Source: Pseudanabaena sp. UBA1465
GTDB taxonomy: Bacteria > Cyanobacteriota > Cyanobacteriia > Pseudanabaenales > Pseudanabaenaceae
Direction: 5' to 3'
Length of the DNA stretch: 5,529 nt
NCBI GenBank assembly: GCA_002325645.1
Contig: DCSN01000032.1
Coordinates: 31,033 to 36,561, forward strand
Shown piece after piece: positions 5,166 through 5,529 of this stretch. The position numbers and the translations under genes were made by a program. Each line of letters starts with the position of its first letter. The first letter of the stretch is position 1. Under the pieces are notes generated by a model. The model was not told the DNA's origin, searched no databases, and worked only from the letters and a program-made list of their open reading frames with translations.

Positions 5166-5529
5166 TGTGCTTGCTCCCTATCGATCTGCTGTCTGACGAC
5201 TTGTTACTTGATTTTTTACTTGATTTGCTATTTACAGAAGTTGACGCACTCTTGCTAGACTTTTGCCAACGACTCCCTAAAAAGGATACACCACGACTAA
5301 GCACTGACAATAGTTTACGAATTTTTTCTAGTTGCGCTTGCAATATTTGGTATTGTTTACGGGTCAAGCCAACTCCACTACGAGCAACCTCAAGGCTAGG
5401 GGTAGATGTCTGCAAACCATCTTCGCAAGCTTTAGTCCAACTATCTACGGTTTTTACCGTTGCTTTGAGCGCATTACGAAACATCCAGACTTGCCATGCT
5501 GCCCATAACAATCCCGCGCTAAGTATTAA
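5146..5529 (-). CDS. Small membrane protein with basic Ser/Lys-rich tail, 5' end cut by window edge
   Basis: I do not recognise this protein. The frame is open from the stop codon to the last base of the window. The first possible start inside is TTG at 5509-5511 (121 residues); codons upstream of it (LILSAG) continue a hydrophobic stretch through LLWAAWQVWMF. The true start probably lies beyond the edge, and this hydrophobic stretch looks like the end of a membrane segment. Counting from that TTG, residues 12-80 are a mixed helical region including LTRKQYQILQAQLEKIRKLLSVL, a possible coiled coil. Residues 84-121 are low complexity, rich in Ser and Lys, ending KRRR. The gene overlaps the YtxH-like start by 20 bases, so it belongs to the same transcript. 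Confidence 0.7.
   Translation of the reverse strand, partial: LILSAGLLWAAWQVWMFRNALKATVKTVDSWTKACEDGLQTSTPSLEVARSGVGLTRKQYQILQAQLEKIRKLLSVLSRGVSFLGSRWQKSSKSASTSVNSKSSKKSSNKSSDSRSIGSKHNVKRRR

Overview
The window looks like a piece of a cyanobacterial chromosome. Seven complete copies of the HIP1 octamer GCGATCGC lie in 5.5 kb (about 0.08 expected by chance), mostly inside genes. The gene set fits too: a Uma2/DUF820 nuclease-like protein, a type II peroxiredoxin divergent from a PerR-type Fur regulator, and a thioredoxin-reductase-like flavoprotein that has lost its NADPH motifs. I cannot name the genus with confidence; a filamentous or Pseudanabaena-like organism is only a guess.

Layout from left to right. 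An ABC-2-type transporter ATPase is on the minus strand (41-997). A 267-bp gap follows with a candidate ABC promoter and a 17-bp GC-rich hairpin repeat. A Uma2-family gene is on the plus strand (1265-1846). A bidirectional terminator overlapping both stop codons separates it from the DDOR-like flavoprotein on the minus strand (1878-2882). A spacer with two strong hairpins follows, then the type II peroxiredoxin on the minus strand (3020-3592). A 204-bp divergent control region comes next, then perR on the plus strand (3797-4216). A second bidirectional terminator, built around a HIP1 site, separates perR from a minus-strand cluster of three small membrane-anchored proteins (4235 to the right edge); the first of these in reading order is cut by the window edge.

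The middle of the window reads as a peroxide and thiol-redox module. PerR keeps all nine residues expected for the structural zinc site and the peroxide-sensing metal site. A perfect 7-1-7 palindrome (3624-3638) lies over the -10 element of a good promoter for the peroxiredoxin, as expected for a PerR operator. The peroxiredoxin has both expected cysteines 25 residues apart. Its downstream neighbour keeps a CxxC redox centre but not the NADPH-binding motifs of normal thioredoxin reductases, which matches the diflavin-linked disulfide oxidoreductase (DDOR) described from Gloeobacter and Synechocystis.

The right-hand cluster is less understood. Each protein has an N-terminal hydrophobic segment and a long soluble part. 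The first ends in a strongly basic tail, and the other two end in strongly acidic tails. No CRISPR array, tRNA, rRNA, insertion sequence or transposase was seen, and no gene-free stretch exceeds 300 bases.
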